Source of the DNA: JBGSUZ01 sp964404895
Lineage (GTDB): Bacteria > Bacillota > Clostridia > Peptostreptococcales > Acidaminobacteraceae
Assembly (NCBI GenBank): GCA_964404895.1
Contig: CAYOLV010000002.1
Coordinates: 661,616-725,615 of the forward strand
Direction: 5' to 3'
DNA: 64,000 bases
Under the pieces are notes generated by a model, which had not been told where the DNA came from, did not search any database, and saw nothing but the letters and a program-made list of their open reading frames with translations. A program made the translations under genes and the position numbers. This document shows, piece after piece, positions 8,233-16,465 of the stretch. Each line of letters begins with the position of its first letter. Positions within the stretch are counted from its first letter, which is position 1.

Positions 8233-8841
8233 ATGCTCAATTTAAAAAATACAGATAAAAAAAGCAAAAACTTTATGTATCAAAATCTTCAACGCAGCAA
8301 ATGTTTTAACACCAACTTCTCAAACTCAAACTTTGACTACGCTTGCTTTAGAGGCGCTCATATGAAAGCTTGTAACTTTGATGGCTGTACTTTTAACAGC
8401 ACAGAATTTATTGGCTCCAACTTGAAGGACAGTCGATTTAAGAACGCTATTTTTGAAAATACAGTCTTCGAAGGCAGCAAACTAGAAAACGTAGACTTTA
8501 AAGGCGCGACTTTTAAAAACACCTTCTTTGTAGGGACTCAAACCGCACAAGCGCTTAATTTAGACCTTTCTAACCCAGAAATCCGATTTTTTGATGAAAT
8601 GCCTCCTTTGGATATCAGTCCTATTCTCCACAATGCAATTGAAAAGCTGATGACCAACAAATTCGTAAAAACTGCTCGGGTTTTGGATACAAAAGATAAG
8701 CAGATGAACAGCATAAGCGTCATGATTCTCTTAGAAAAATTTGGTGAAGAAACCTTGCTCCAGAAGTTGGAACAATTAGATGCTCAGATTGACAGAGACT
8801 TCCACACCCTCAGTTATTTAATCAAAATGATGGAAAAATAG
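8233..8841 (+). CDS. Pentapeptide-repeat protein
   Basis: 202 residues. Roughly residues 15-105 consist of tandem A(D/N)LxF-type pentapeptides (for example CNFDGCTFNSTEF, SRFKNAIFENTVFEG, VDFKGATFKNTFF), which should fold as a right-handed quadrilateral beta-helix. The C-terminal half is helical and not repetitive. Pentapeptide proteins include DNA-gyrase protectors such as Qnr/MfpA, but most have no known role and nothing here points to gyrase in particular. Preceded by an AAGGAG site; followed by the terminator at 8846-8882. Confidence 0.85.
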   Translation: MLNLKNTDKKSKNFMYQNLQRSKCFNTNFSNSNFDYACFRGAHMKACNFDGCTFNSTEFIGSNLKDSRFKNAIFENTVFEGSKLENVDFKGATFKNTFFVGTQTAQALNLDLSNPEIRFFDEMPPLDISPILHNAIEKLMTNKFVKTARVLDTKDKQMNSISVMILLEKFGEETLLQKLEQLDAQIDRDFHTLSYLIKMMEK

Positions 8842-8845
8842 AGAA

Positions 8846-8882
8846 AAGCTCAGGGATTAATACTTTCCCTGAGCTTCTTTTG
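8846..8882. terminator. Bidirectional terminator between pentapeptide and GT2 genes
   Basis: Stem AAGCTCAGGGA/TCCCTGAGCTT (8846-8856 with 8866-8876), with T-rich DNA on both sides, between two convergent genes. Confidence 0.85.
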
Positions 8883-8908
8883 TTTTATATACATTTCTTT
8901 TTCATTGA

Positions 8909-9787
8909 TTATAATGAAACACGTTTCTTTTGATTAATTATGTGAAGGCATTTTACTTTTTCTAAAGCAAACCTTGGGTCTTCTCCAATGCGGTCTGCCA
9001 GCTTTTGGCATTCTTCAGCATAACTCTCATTTGCTAGTTCCACTAGGTTTGGGTAATAAGCCTCTAAAAATTGAATTAGAGCCTCATTCACCTCAAATAA
9101 AGTAAAATTGGCTAGGGTGACAGGCTTTCGCATAACGCTGTCAGGGTGAATGAAATAATGGTATTTTGGGGTATCTAAATAAACAATTTTATTAGCTAAG
9201 TGAAACAGTCGATAAGTCGTAGCTTTATCATCGTACAGAATGCCTTCAGGGTATTTGACGGCTTCAAACAGTCTGCGCCGATACACTTTATTGCAAGGTG
9301 AATACCGCATTTTGTCCTTTTTAAAAGTTTCAGCAATCCCTTCCTCTGGTGTATAAACATACATTTTTCTTTTAGAAGACGACTTCTCTTTTGAGGTCGA
9401 CAGTTTAAGCTCCTGCCGATTTTCTATTTTTACAAACCCACAGGTTGCAATATCTGCATTTTCCTTTTCTAATGCGCCGACTAAGGCTTCATAAAAGTCA
9501 GGCTCTATCCAGTCATCGCCATCTAAAAAGCCGATGTACTCGCCTTTGGCATACTGCAACCCTCTATTTTTCGCAGCTGCAGCACCACTATTGGGTTGAA
9601 AGGTAACTGAAATACGAGAATCCATTTCCTTAAATCTATTGCAAATTTCTAAGGATTGATCTGTCCCACCATCTACAATAATTATGAGTTCTAAATCTCT
9701 ATAAGTTTGATTCAGAACAGCTTCAATAGCATCAGCAACATAGGCTTCCATATTGTAAACCGTTATAATGACGGATAACTTAAGCAT
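8909..9787 (-). CDS. Glycosyltransferase family 2
   Basis: Cytosolic GT-A fold enzyme that would transfer a sugar from a nucleotide sugar to a cell-surface polysaccharide, lipid or protein. The N-terminus LSVIITVYNMEAYVADAIEA and NQTYRDLELIIIVDGG are typical, with NSGAAAAKNRG and the metal-binding DxD region FLDGDDW near residue 90. The length of 292 residues fits a single-domain GT2 without membrane anchor. It is divergent from a GT4 gene (9891), so the two may belong to one glycan pathway, but no other glycan gene is near. Donor and acceptor are unknown. Confidence 0.92.
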   Translation of the reverse strand: MLKLSVIITVYNMEAYVADAIEAVLNQTYRDLELIIIVDGGTDQSLEICNRFKEMDSRISVTFQPNSGAAAAKNRGLQYAKGEYIGFLDGDDWIEPDFYEALVGALEKENADIATCGFVKIENRQELKLSTSKEKSSSKRKMYVYTPEEGIAETFKKDKMRYSPCNKVYRRRLFEAVKYPEGILYDDKATTYRLFHLANKIVYLDTPKYHYFIHPDSVMRKPVTLANFTLFEVNEALIQFLEAYYPNLVELANESYAEECQKLADRIGEDPRFALEKVKCLHIINQKKRVSL

Positions 9788-9890
9788 TTTACTGCTCCTT
9801 TCTCAAAGAATAAGATGACTTCTCAGTTTTCCATTTACGATAAGGCCATAAATTGGGTAGAATAAAGACAAGACTTGGAGGTGGACATTT

Positions 9891-11231
9891 ATGAGCCGAA
9901 TTTTACATATTTTATCACAAATTCCTTCTAAAACTGGAAGCGGTATATTTTTGGACAATATGATCCATCAAGGGAACTTGGCAGGCCATGAACAAGGTCT
10001 GGTGGTCTGTTTGCCTGCAACGCTTGAATCTTTTGCCTTACCCCAAAATCTTATATATACAGAGACCATCCTCTTTGAAACTGAGGAACTTCCCTTTAAA
10101 CTCCCTGGTATGAGTGATGTCATGCCCTATGAGAGCACTAAGTTTTCTGAACTGACGCCAAAGGAATGGTCATTATATACCCAATCTCTAGAAAAAGGTA
10201 TCCGCCGCGCCATTGAAATTTTTCAGCCCGATGTCATCATCAGCAATCACCTATGGGTGGCTACAGCCATAGCGGTTGACGTGGCAAAGAGTCTCCATCT
10301 GAACAGTCTCAAAATCTTTGCAGTCAGCCATGGAACAGATTTGCGACAAATGACATTAGCACCTTACATGAAAGACTTTATTTTAAAAACCTGCACCCAT
10401 TTAAACGGCGTCCTCTGTCTCCACAGGCAGCAAATGAACTTAATTCACGATACTTACTTTATACCCACAGAAAAACTTTTTCTGATTGGAAATGGCTATA
10501 ACGCCAATATTTTTCATCGAAAAGAAAGAGTTTTGTCAGAAACTGTGCATTTAATTTATGCAGGGAAACTTTCTTATTCAAAAGGGGTTTTGGAGCTGAT
10601 TGAGGCTGTGAACGCTTTAAATATTTTGAATGCTTCTACTTCTGTAAATACTGCTAATGCTGTAGATGTTGCAAACAATCTAACGACTGCAAACGAGCGA
10701 CATCAGTCCTTGGGCTATACCACCTTCATCCCCTTTAAAGAAATCCGTTTGGGGCTGGCTGGAAAAGGGAGCGGTGAAGAAGCCCGAGCGATTTTAGAAG
10801 CTGCGGTGGAATCTCCTTATACGGATCTACTAGGTTTTCTTGACCAACCCGCTTTAGCAGAAGTATTTTATTCCTCAGATATTTTTGTCTTGCCTTCCTT
10901 CTACGAAGGATTGCCACTGGTGGTCTTAGAAGCTCTCGCCACCGGTCTGCCTGTTGTTGTCACCGAGTTGCAGGGTTTAAAAGATTGGATGGAAGGGCCT
11001 ATTAATCAATCTGGCTTTATTACATATGTCCCTCTTCCAGAACTGGATGGAGTGGATCAATGTAAAAAAACAGCGAGAGCTCCTTTCGTCAAGGCCCTCA
11101 CCGCTGCTTTAAATAGTAGTATTTTAAATTCAAGAAGTCAGTCTTATACTGCTGACTTTCCATATGCCTCTGTGGAAGCTCGTTCTTGGGAAAATGTATT
11201 TAAGTCCATTACGGGCTTAATCGGTTTGTAA
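9891..11231 (+). CDS. Glycosyltransferase family 4 (group 1)
   Basis: GT-B fold glycosyltransferase of 446 residues. The N-terminal acceptor domain starts with ILHILSQIPSKTGSGIFLDNM; the C-terminal donor domain has LIYAGKLSYSKGVLELIEAV, LLGFLDQPALAEVFYSSDIFVLPSFYEGLPLVVLEALATG with the conserved E-x7-E motif. A low-complexity insertion rich in Asn, Ala, Thr and Val (about residues 242-275) sits between the first strand of the donor domain and the GLAGKGSG segment and is not expected in the family. The start has a GGAGGTGG site. The last 88 bp overlap, in antisense, the end of the PHP gene. Confidence 0.9.
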   Translation: MSRILHILSQIPSKTGSGIFLDNMIHQGNLAGHEQGLVVCLPATLESFALPQNLIYTETILFETEELPFKLPGMSDVMPYESTKFSELTPKEWSLYTQSLEKGIRRAIEIFQPDVIISNHLWVATAIAVDVAKSLHLNSLKIFAVSHGTDLRQMTLAPYMKDFILKTCTHLNGVLCLHRQQMNLIHDTYFIPTEKLFLIGNGYNANIFHRKERVLSETVHLIYAGKLSYSKGVLELIEAVNALNILNASTSVNTANAVDVANNLTTANERHQSLGYTTFIPFKEIRLGLAGKGSGEEARAILEAAVESPYTDLLGFLDQPALAEVFYSSDIFVLPSFYEGLPLVVLEALATGLPVVVTELQGLKDWMEGPINQSGFITYVPLPELDGVDQCKKTARAPFVKALTAALNSSILNSRSQSYTADFPYASVEARSWENVFKSITGLIGL

Positions 11232-11887
11232 GCAGATTGGAAAAGTTTAACCACTTGAGGATTTTCCTCGTCAAAGGCCACATAGCCTTGCGGAGTAGAA
11301 ATCATAGGGTGGGTTTTCCCATATTTTACAGCTTCTATAAAATCTTGCGTATCTCGAATCACATCAGGAAAACAGGTTGCATAATGACCTACTTTTTCTA
11401 AAACATGTGCATCGCTTGCGCCAAAAACAGGTAGATTTTGCGCCTTAGCCAGTTGGTATGCAGTCATATTATGATGGTGAGGCGTACTGCCGTTAAAGGC
11501 TTCTACCCCAGAAAGACCCTTGACCTGCCTGATATGATTGCCCATGCCCCTGTTATTTTCTCTAAAAGGATGTGCGCTCATACAAACGCCTCCCGCTTTT
11601 ACGACCAAATCAATTAGTTGCTGTGCGTGAAGCTTCTCTTTTGGCAATTGATCCAGTCCAAAAACGGTAATATCCCCTTCGTAAGTTAAAATTTCTGCTC
11701 CAACGATAATTAAAAAATCACTGGTTTTCCCATATTCATAAGCACGAGCCATGAGGCCGTTGCTTTCGTGATCTGTTATGCAAATCCCTTGAAGCCCTAA
11801 CTCTTTTCCCCGTGTCACAATCATTTCTAGAGACAAAAAACTATCATCAGAAAAGGTTTTTTCATGCATATGCGTATCTATAATCAT
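11144..11887 (-). CDS. PHP-domain metal-dependent phosphoesterase-like protein
   Basis: About 247 residues of the PHP superfamily. Visible metal-binding elements are DTHMHEKTFSDDS at the N-terminus, CITDHES, MSAHPFRENN and, late in the chain, FGASDAHVLEKVG. Family members hydrolyse phosphoesters such as small nucleotides or act as uncharacterised phosphatases; substrate is unknown here. ATG at 11887 is chosen over 11908 because an AGAGG site precedes it and because it yields the canonical MIIDTHMH start. Its 3' 88 bp overlap the convergent GT4 gene. Confidence 0.88.
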   Translation of the reverse strand: MIIDTHMHEKTFSDDSFLSLEMIVTRGKELGLQGICITDHESNGLMARAYEYGKTSDFLIIVGAEILTYEGDITVFGLDQLPKEKLHAQQLIDLVVKAGGVCMSAHPFRENNRGMGNHIRQVKGLSGVEAFNGSTPHHHNMTAYQLAKAQNLPVFGASDAHVLEKVGHYATCFPDVIRDTQDFIEAVKYGKTHPMISTPQGYVAFDEENPQVVKLFQSAYKPIKPVMDLNTFSQERASTEAYGKSAV

Positions 11888-12092
11888 ATTTAAGTACCTC
11901 TTATTCACAAACCCTTTGTATTCATAAAGTCACTTTCCTCTGCTGCCAAATAGATTATATAACGAAGTGACTCCAAAAAGGATTGAGTAAATTGATAGCT
12001 TTTTGATTTCCATAGAAATTGTTAATAGCCATCATTAGGTAATTATGTAATAATATAATTAAAACGTATTGATATGTTACAAGGAGGTTTAA

Positions 12093-13163
12093 ATGTACAC
12101 TACAGAATTTGCACACATTAAAGGAATAACTATTCCATTTAAGCCCGCTAATCCTATCATTGGTAACTGTGCTCATGCCGATCAAACCGTATATTTTGTC
12201 GTAGCTTCTGGCAGTTTAGAAGGTCATTTTCAGCAAATGATGGTTAAAAACCCTTCTGATCACATGGATGTTTTATCCCCTGAAATTCAAATCAATGAAA
12301 GTGGTTGCGTAGAATCCATTTACCCGAGTTCTAAAGAAAGCCAAATTTTCCATGACGGCAGTTTAATCGAAATTCGCCCAGGCTGTGCTTATGCTTTTAT
12401 GCCCCTTTCTGAAGGTGTGCTCATAAAGTACCTTATCCCTTCAAGCTTGTCCACATCCCTTTTTAACCATAAGATTGGACAAATTAATGAAGAGACCGTT
12501 TCAGATCAAGTGACTTTTGAATTGCTAAAACCAGCCAAAATAAATGAGCCTATAAAGCATGAAGCACCAATTAAAATTGAAAAAAAAGAAGCCCCAAATT
12601 CAGGACCTCTTCCTCAAAAATATTTTTACAGAGAAGACGGCACGACTCTGTTGAACATTGGCAAGTACTCGCTTGGTTTTATGCTCAGCTTGGGTCTGCT
12701 TGTCAGTTCTCATCATCTTATTTGGTTTCTTGTCTTCTTAGCTTTAACAGCTACATCTGGCTATTGGCTTGCTTTAGAAGGCCTCTTCCTTTACCGGAAA
12801 ACCTATTCATTAGGCATCGAAGAGGATGGTCTCACCATTAACAATTGCGTTTATAGTGATTTAGTCATCCCCTGGTCAGAAATTAGTCGTTTCCAATTAG
12901 AAGCTCGTACTTTTAACCGTTACGGTTTAGAAAGTGAGTTAGAAATCAGAATCATCACGAATCATGCTGAAATGTTTATTCAATACGCCAACCCAGTAGA
13001 AAGGTTCTGGCATAAGTCCCGTGTTCAAGATCCTACTGTCATTCCGCCTAAAATTTCTATTAAGCAATCCGACGTCTCTATAGACTTAAATCTTTTACTG
13101 ACTCAGCTCGAGGGGTTGCGCCAAGAAGCTTTATCTAATCCACCGGCTGACATTACACTTTAG
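12093..13163 (+). CDS. Membrane protein of unknown function
   Basis: 356 residues with an ideal AAGGAGG site. Residues 1-140 are beta-rich and cupin-like in pattern, followed by a Lys/Glu/Pro linker (about 145-175). Two adjacent hydrophobic helices (about 190-235, GFMLSLGLLVSS and WFLVFLALTATSGYWLAL) form a hairpin, and a C-terminal cytosolic domain (LGIEEDGLTINNCVYSDLVIPWSEISRFQLEAR) looks like a bacterial PH-type domain. No family was recognised with confidence and no catalytic residues stand out. It has its own upstream AT-rich region with TATAAT at 12054-12059. Its stop overlaps the convergent rsmE stop by 4 bp. Confidence 0.8.
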   Translation: MYTTEFAHIKGITIPFKPANPIIGNCAHADQTVYFVVASGSLEGHFQQMMVKNPSDHMDVLSPEIQINESGCVESIYPSSKESQIFHDGSLIEIRPGCAYAFMPLSEGVLIKYLIPSSLSTSLFNHKIGQINEETVSDQVTFELLKPAKINEPIKHEAPIKIEKKEAPNSGPLPQKYFYREDGTTLLNIGKYSLGFMLSLGLLVSSHHLIWFLVFLALTATSGYWLALEGLFLYRKTYSLGIEEDGLTINNCVYSDLVIPWSEISRFQLEARTFNRYGLESELEIRIITNHAEMFIQYANPVERFWHKSRVQDPTVIPPKISIKQSDVSIDLNLLLTQLEGLRQEALSNPPADITL

Positions 13164-13912
13164 CCTAAGTCTCCAAGGGCATATTGCAGAAGGGTCACCG
13201 TAGTCAATCCTGCCGTTTCAGTTCTTAAAATTCGTGGTCCCAAAGTAATGGGTTTAGCCCCTAATTCAACAAGCTTATCCAGTTCAATTTCGTCGATGCC
13301 CCCTTCGGGACCTATTAAAATGGCAATCTTTTTAGCATTTCCAAAGTCTGTATGGAGTAAGCTTTTTAGACCGCAGCTTTTTTCCATTTCATAAGGCACA
13401 AGAAAAAGATCGTACTCTCTTACCAAATTTTCCACAGCCTTGAATTTAATGCAGGGTCTAATATCCGCTTGTACCAAACGTTTACTTTGTTTAGCAGCCT
13501 CGTCGGCTATTTTTTGCCAACGCTCGGTTTTCTTTATATTGTCTTTTTCATCTGAAATTTTAGCCACGCTTCGTGTCATCTGAACTGGGATTACTGCATT
13601 GATTCCCAGTTCTACATTTTTTTGAACAATCCATTCCATCTTATCTGCTTTAGGTAGTCCTTGATACAAGTGAATTTCAATCGGGGACTCTCTCAGCTTG
13701 TCACTGGTTGCTTCTATGACAAAATAGACAGCATGGTCTTCAATCCGTTCAATTTTACAGATGAGTTCCTTTTCATGGTCTACACACAGTTCCACTTTTT
13801 CGCCGACGGTTGCCCTCAAAACTCTGACAAGGTGTTTCACATCGTTTTCATCGGTTAAAACTGCTTGGTTTTCAGAGAAGCAGTTTTCTTTTTTTATAAA
13901 AAATCTATGCAT
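13160..13912 (-). CDS. rsmE: 16S rRNA (uracil-1498-N3)-methyltransferase RsmE
   Basis: SPOUT-class methyltransferase that makes m3U1498 in 16S rRNA from S-adenosylmethionine. The N-terminus MHRFFI is the family start, followed by a PUA-like domain (HLVRVLRATVGEKVEL), then the knotted SAM-binding region with IGPEGGIDEIEL and LGPRILRTETAGL. Length of 250 residues is normal. ATG at 13912 is chosen (AGGAAG site before it) instead of TTG at 13924. It follows prmA by 53 bp, the usual prmA-rsmE pair of Firmicutes. Confidence 0.95.
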   Translation of the reverse strand: MHRFFIKKENCFSENQAVLTDENDVKHLVRVLRATVGEKVELCVDHEKELICKIERIEDHAVYFVIEATSDKLRESPIEIHLYQGLPKADKMEWIVQKNVELGINAVIPVQMTRSVAKISDEKDNIKKTERWQKIADEAAKQSKRLVQADIRPCIKFKAVENLVREYDLFLVPYEMEKSCGLKSLLHTDFGNAKKIAILIGPEGGIDEIELDKLVELGAKPITLGPRILRTETAGLTTVTLLQYALGDLG

Positions 13913-13965
13913 GATCTTCCTCAATTCTCAGGAAATTATTATACTTACTCAATTGCGTCTTAATT

Positions 13966-14901
13966 TTATTTTAATTTGGAAACCACTGCAGCCCACTCGC
14001 CTTTTTCAACCACTTCCACTATCTCTAAGTTGTTGGCTTTCAAAGTGGTCAAGACCTGCTCCAATTTTGTATTGATGATGCCTGATGCAATAAATACTGA
14101 TTCTTCGTGTAGAAACTGATGAATGGTTTCAGAGAGAAGACAAATAATGTCCGCAATAATATTGGCCACCACGATGTCCGCTTTGCCGTCAACCACGTCC
14201 ATAAGGTTCCCATGAATGACTTCCACCTGAGACTCCACATGATTTAGTATAACGTTTTCTTTAGACGTCTCAACCGCTGCTTGATCCAAATCCACTGCAA
14301 TAACTTCTTTCGCACCCAGTTTTGCCGCTGCAATGGCCAATATGCCGCTGCCACAGCCAATATCGAATACGGTTGTGTCTGGCTTGACACGCTTGTCTAA
14401 CTGTTCTATACACATGCTGGTAGTTTCATGTGTCCCTGAACCAAACGCGCCACCTGGGTCAATCTCGATGATCAGATCACTAGGTTCTGGCTCGTAGGCT
14501 TCCCAGCTCGGTTTGATGACAATGTGCTCACCAATTTTTGTAGGCTTGTAATATTTTTTCCATTCATTTGCCCAATCAGATTCAAATATTTCCGTTGTTT
14601 CAATAGTGCCAGGTGCATAGTCAAGCCCAAAGCTGTCTAGCTCTTCAACGCGTGACTTAATAGCAGCAATCAATTCTTCCATGCCTTTGTCTTCTACATA
14701 AGTTTTGATTAGAGCGCCTTCATATTCAAAAATCATTTCTGATTTGTCGAAATAATCCCAGTCTCCTTCATAACCTTCTCCGAAAATAGGATCATTAGGG
14801 TCTTCAACTGCTACCCCTTCACAACCTAACTCGATCAATATATTTGAAATTGCCTCAGTCGCTTCTGATGTCGTTTTAATTTTTAATTCAAACCATGCCA
14901 T
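13966..14901 (-). CDS. prmA: Ribosomal protein L11 methyltransferase PrmA
   Basis: Trimethylates ribosomal protein L11. An N-terminal L11-recognition domain (about residues 1-125) is followed by a Rossmann methyltransferase: DPGGAFGSGTHETT, FDIGCGSGILAIAAAKLGA (motif I) and VVANIIADII (motif IV). Length of 311 residues is standard. In many Clostridia prmA follows dnaJ directly; here dnaJ is about 17 kb away on the same strand. The start is preceded by GAGGAGG. Confidence 0.96.
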   Translation of the reverse strand: MAWFELKIKTTSEATEAISNILIELGCEGVAVEDPNDPIFGEGYEGDWDYFDKSEMIFEYEGALIKTYVEDKGMEELIAAIKSRVEELDSFGLDYAPGTIETTEIFESDWANEWKKYYKPTKIGEHIVIKPSWEAYEPEPSDLIIEIDPGGAFGSGTHETTSMCIEQLDKRVKPDTTVFDIGCGSGILAIAAAKLGAKEVIAVDLDQAAVETSKENVILNHVESQVEVIHGNLMDVVDGKADIVVANIIADIICLLSETIHQFLHEESVFIASGIINTKLEQVLTTLKANNLEIVEVVEKGEWAAVVSKLK

Positions 14902-14945
14902 ATACTTATACCTCCTCGTTTTTAATCAAGCCTCATTATATCAGA

Positions 14946-14978
14946 AAAATGACCATCGTTAAAGACGATGGTCATTTT
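14946..14978 (-). terminator. Terminator overlapping the stop of the HD hydrolase gene
   Basis: Stem AAAATGACCATCGT/ACGATGGTCATTTT (14946-14959 with 14965-14978); read on the minus strand it is followed by TTTTT. The last codons of the HD gene (ending 14959) form one arm, so coding sequence and terminator are shared. Confidence 0.8.
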
Positions 14979-15411
14979 CAGAGCTTTCAGACTGAATCAC
15001 TTTTTTTATATAAGCTTCAGCCTTTTTATATTTTTCTAAACGCTTCATATCTGACTCATCAGTCCGATTGAGTCTGCTAAGATCCATGTTATCTGCGAGA
15101 TCCATCAACTTGACCTGTCTGGCAATAGGATTGGCTGCTACTCGGTCAATATACACCTGATAGTCTTCGCCATCTATCTTTGTAATGGCTTTCACGGCTT
15201 CTATAACCGATTCAGAGAAGCCTTCTCTTCTGAGATCTTCTAGAGTGGTTTCTGTATCCTCAATGACGTCGTGAAGGATGGCACAGATTTTTGCTTCACG
15301 GGTTTTCTGCGCTAACATCACCCTCATCGGGTGCAGAATATAAGGTTCTCCGCCTCGATCTGTCTGCCCCATATGGGCATTCATAGCTATGTGAATGGCT
15401 CTTTCCAGCAT
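14959..15411 (-). CDS. Stand-alone RelA/SpoT-type HD hydrolase (probable small alarmone hydrolase)
   Basis: 150 residues with only the hydrolase half of RelA/SpoT. Expected metal and catalytic positions are present: HPMRV (first His), HDVIEDT (HD plus ED) and VKLMDLADNMD, which aligns with VKLADRLHNM of RelA. The synthetase domain is absent. Such proteins (MESH1/SAH family) hydrolyse (p)ppGpp, although some act on other nucleotides, so the substrate is inferred. It lies just upstream of prmA on the same strand, but a terminator separates them. Confidence 0.82.
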   Translation of the reverse strand: MLERAIHIAMNAHMGQTDRGGEPYILHPMRVMLAQKTREAKICAILHDVIEDTETTLEDLRREGFSESVIEAVKAITKIDGEDYQVYIDRVAANPIARQVKLMDLADNMDLSRLNRTDESDMKRLEKYKKAEAYIKKVIQSESSENDHRL

Positions 15412-15485
15412 TGTCCCTTACCTCCCCGTCTCTTGTCTCTTGTTTTTTTGTGTCTTTTCTTGTTTTTCTTATCCCGTAGCTTGTA

Positions 15486-15842
15486 TCAGTTTTGACTGTA
15501 ATGGCTCTGCTTTTTTACAAATTCTCGTAAGTGGCGGTACATCATATTGGGCGTCACTAAAAATTCAAGCCCATAAATGTAACCTCCTGCTATTTCTTCC
15601 ACCCAACGAATTCTGCTCATTATCACATAAGCAATTTCTTCTAAATAGAAGGTATAGTGCAGGACTTTTTCAGGCTCAATATAGTCCCTAGACTTCACCA
15701 AAATACCGCCAACTGATAAATTGACCACATCAAATTTCAAAGGCTCCTCAAAAGGTTGATCTTCTCCCCGATGATCAACATATGTCCTACAACAAATGGT
15801 CATGCTCATGGGAATACGCTCATGGATGCGTTGCTCTTTCAT
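15486..15842 (-). CDS. PilZ-domain protein, probable cyclic di-GMP receptor
   Basis: 118 residues, almost all PilZ domain. Both nucleotide-binding motifs are visible: RIHER (RxxxR) near the N-terminus and NLSVGG ((D/N)xSxxG) near residue 50. These support cyclic di-GMP binding; the output is unknown, as no effector domain is fused. ATG at 15842, with an AAGGGG site, is preferred to the frame's upstream start at 15869. Synthesis and breakdown candidates for the same messenger lie at 56629 and 61399. Confidence 0.85.
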   Translation of the reverse strand: MKEQRIHERIPMSMTICCRTYVDHRGEDQPFEEPLKFDVVNLSVGGILVKSRDYIEPEKVLHYTFYLEEIAYVIMSRIRWVEEIAGGYIYGLEFLVTPNMMYRHLREFVKKQSHYSQN

Positions 15843-15997
15843 CGTTGACCCCTTCCTCAATATTATCATATTCTGTATAAATCACGATCAATCATTCCAA
15901 CAATTAAAGTTTATACCAAAGATGGATATTTTTCTAGACAGATATTCGCTATAATAGAGAGAGTACCTTATCTAAACACTTTATGGAGGATTAAAAA

Positions 15998-16465
15998 ATG
16001 ACTCAAAACGCATATACCGAACAAGAATGGCATTTGAAACAAGGGGTCGCCATTTTCGACGAAACTTTGGCAAATCTAGAACTTGAAGATCCTTCTGACG
16101 AAGAAGTTTTCTTAATGATTCACGGTGCTCATGCTTCTCGATACCACTTTACCAAAATAGGTCATATGGAAGATATCGCAAGAGCTGAATGGTTGGTTTC
16201 AAGAGTCTATGCTCAAGTTGGCATGGGTGACCAAGCCCTGCTTCACGCCCAGTATAGTTTTGACCTTTGTGAAGACAATAAAATTATCGGAATGGTACAC
16301 GCCAATGCCTGCGAAGCCATCGCCAGAGCAGCTCTTCTCCTTAAAGATGAAGACCTCTACGAGGGTTATTACCGAATGGCTTCTGACGCAGCCAAAGCTA
16401 TTGAAAACCCTAGAGAAAAGAGTCATTTCCTAGACGGCTTAAAAGCTTTAAAACAAGCTTATTAA
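15998..16465 (+). CDS. Small helical protein of unknown function
   Basis: 155 residues, mostly alpha-helical, with TPR-like alternation of small and aromatic residues (for example AEWLVSRVYAQVGMGDQALLHAQYSFDLC). Acidic overall, no signal peptide or membrane segment, hence probably cytosolic. The start has a TGGAGG site and a TATAAT box at 15950-15955. Family not recognised. The stop overlaps that of the convergent acr3 gene by 4 bp. Confidence 0.75.
   Translation: MTQNAYTEQEWHLKQGVAIFDETLANLELEDPSDEEVFLMIHGAHASRYHFTKIGHMEDIARAEWLVSRVYAQVGMGDQALLHAQYSFDLCEDNKIIGMVHANACEAIARAALLLKDEDLYEGYYRMASDAAKAIENPREKSHFLDGLKALKQAY

Noticed and set aside
11955..12185. 76-residue minus-strand ORF over the region before the 12093 gene
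   Set aside because: It overlaps the start of a well-supported gene, has no ribosome binding site and no recognisable protein features.
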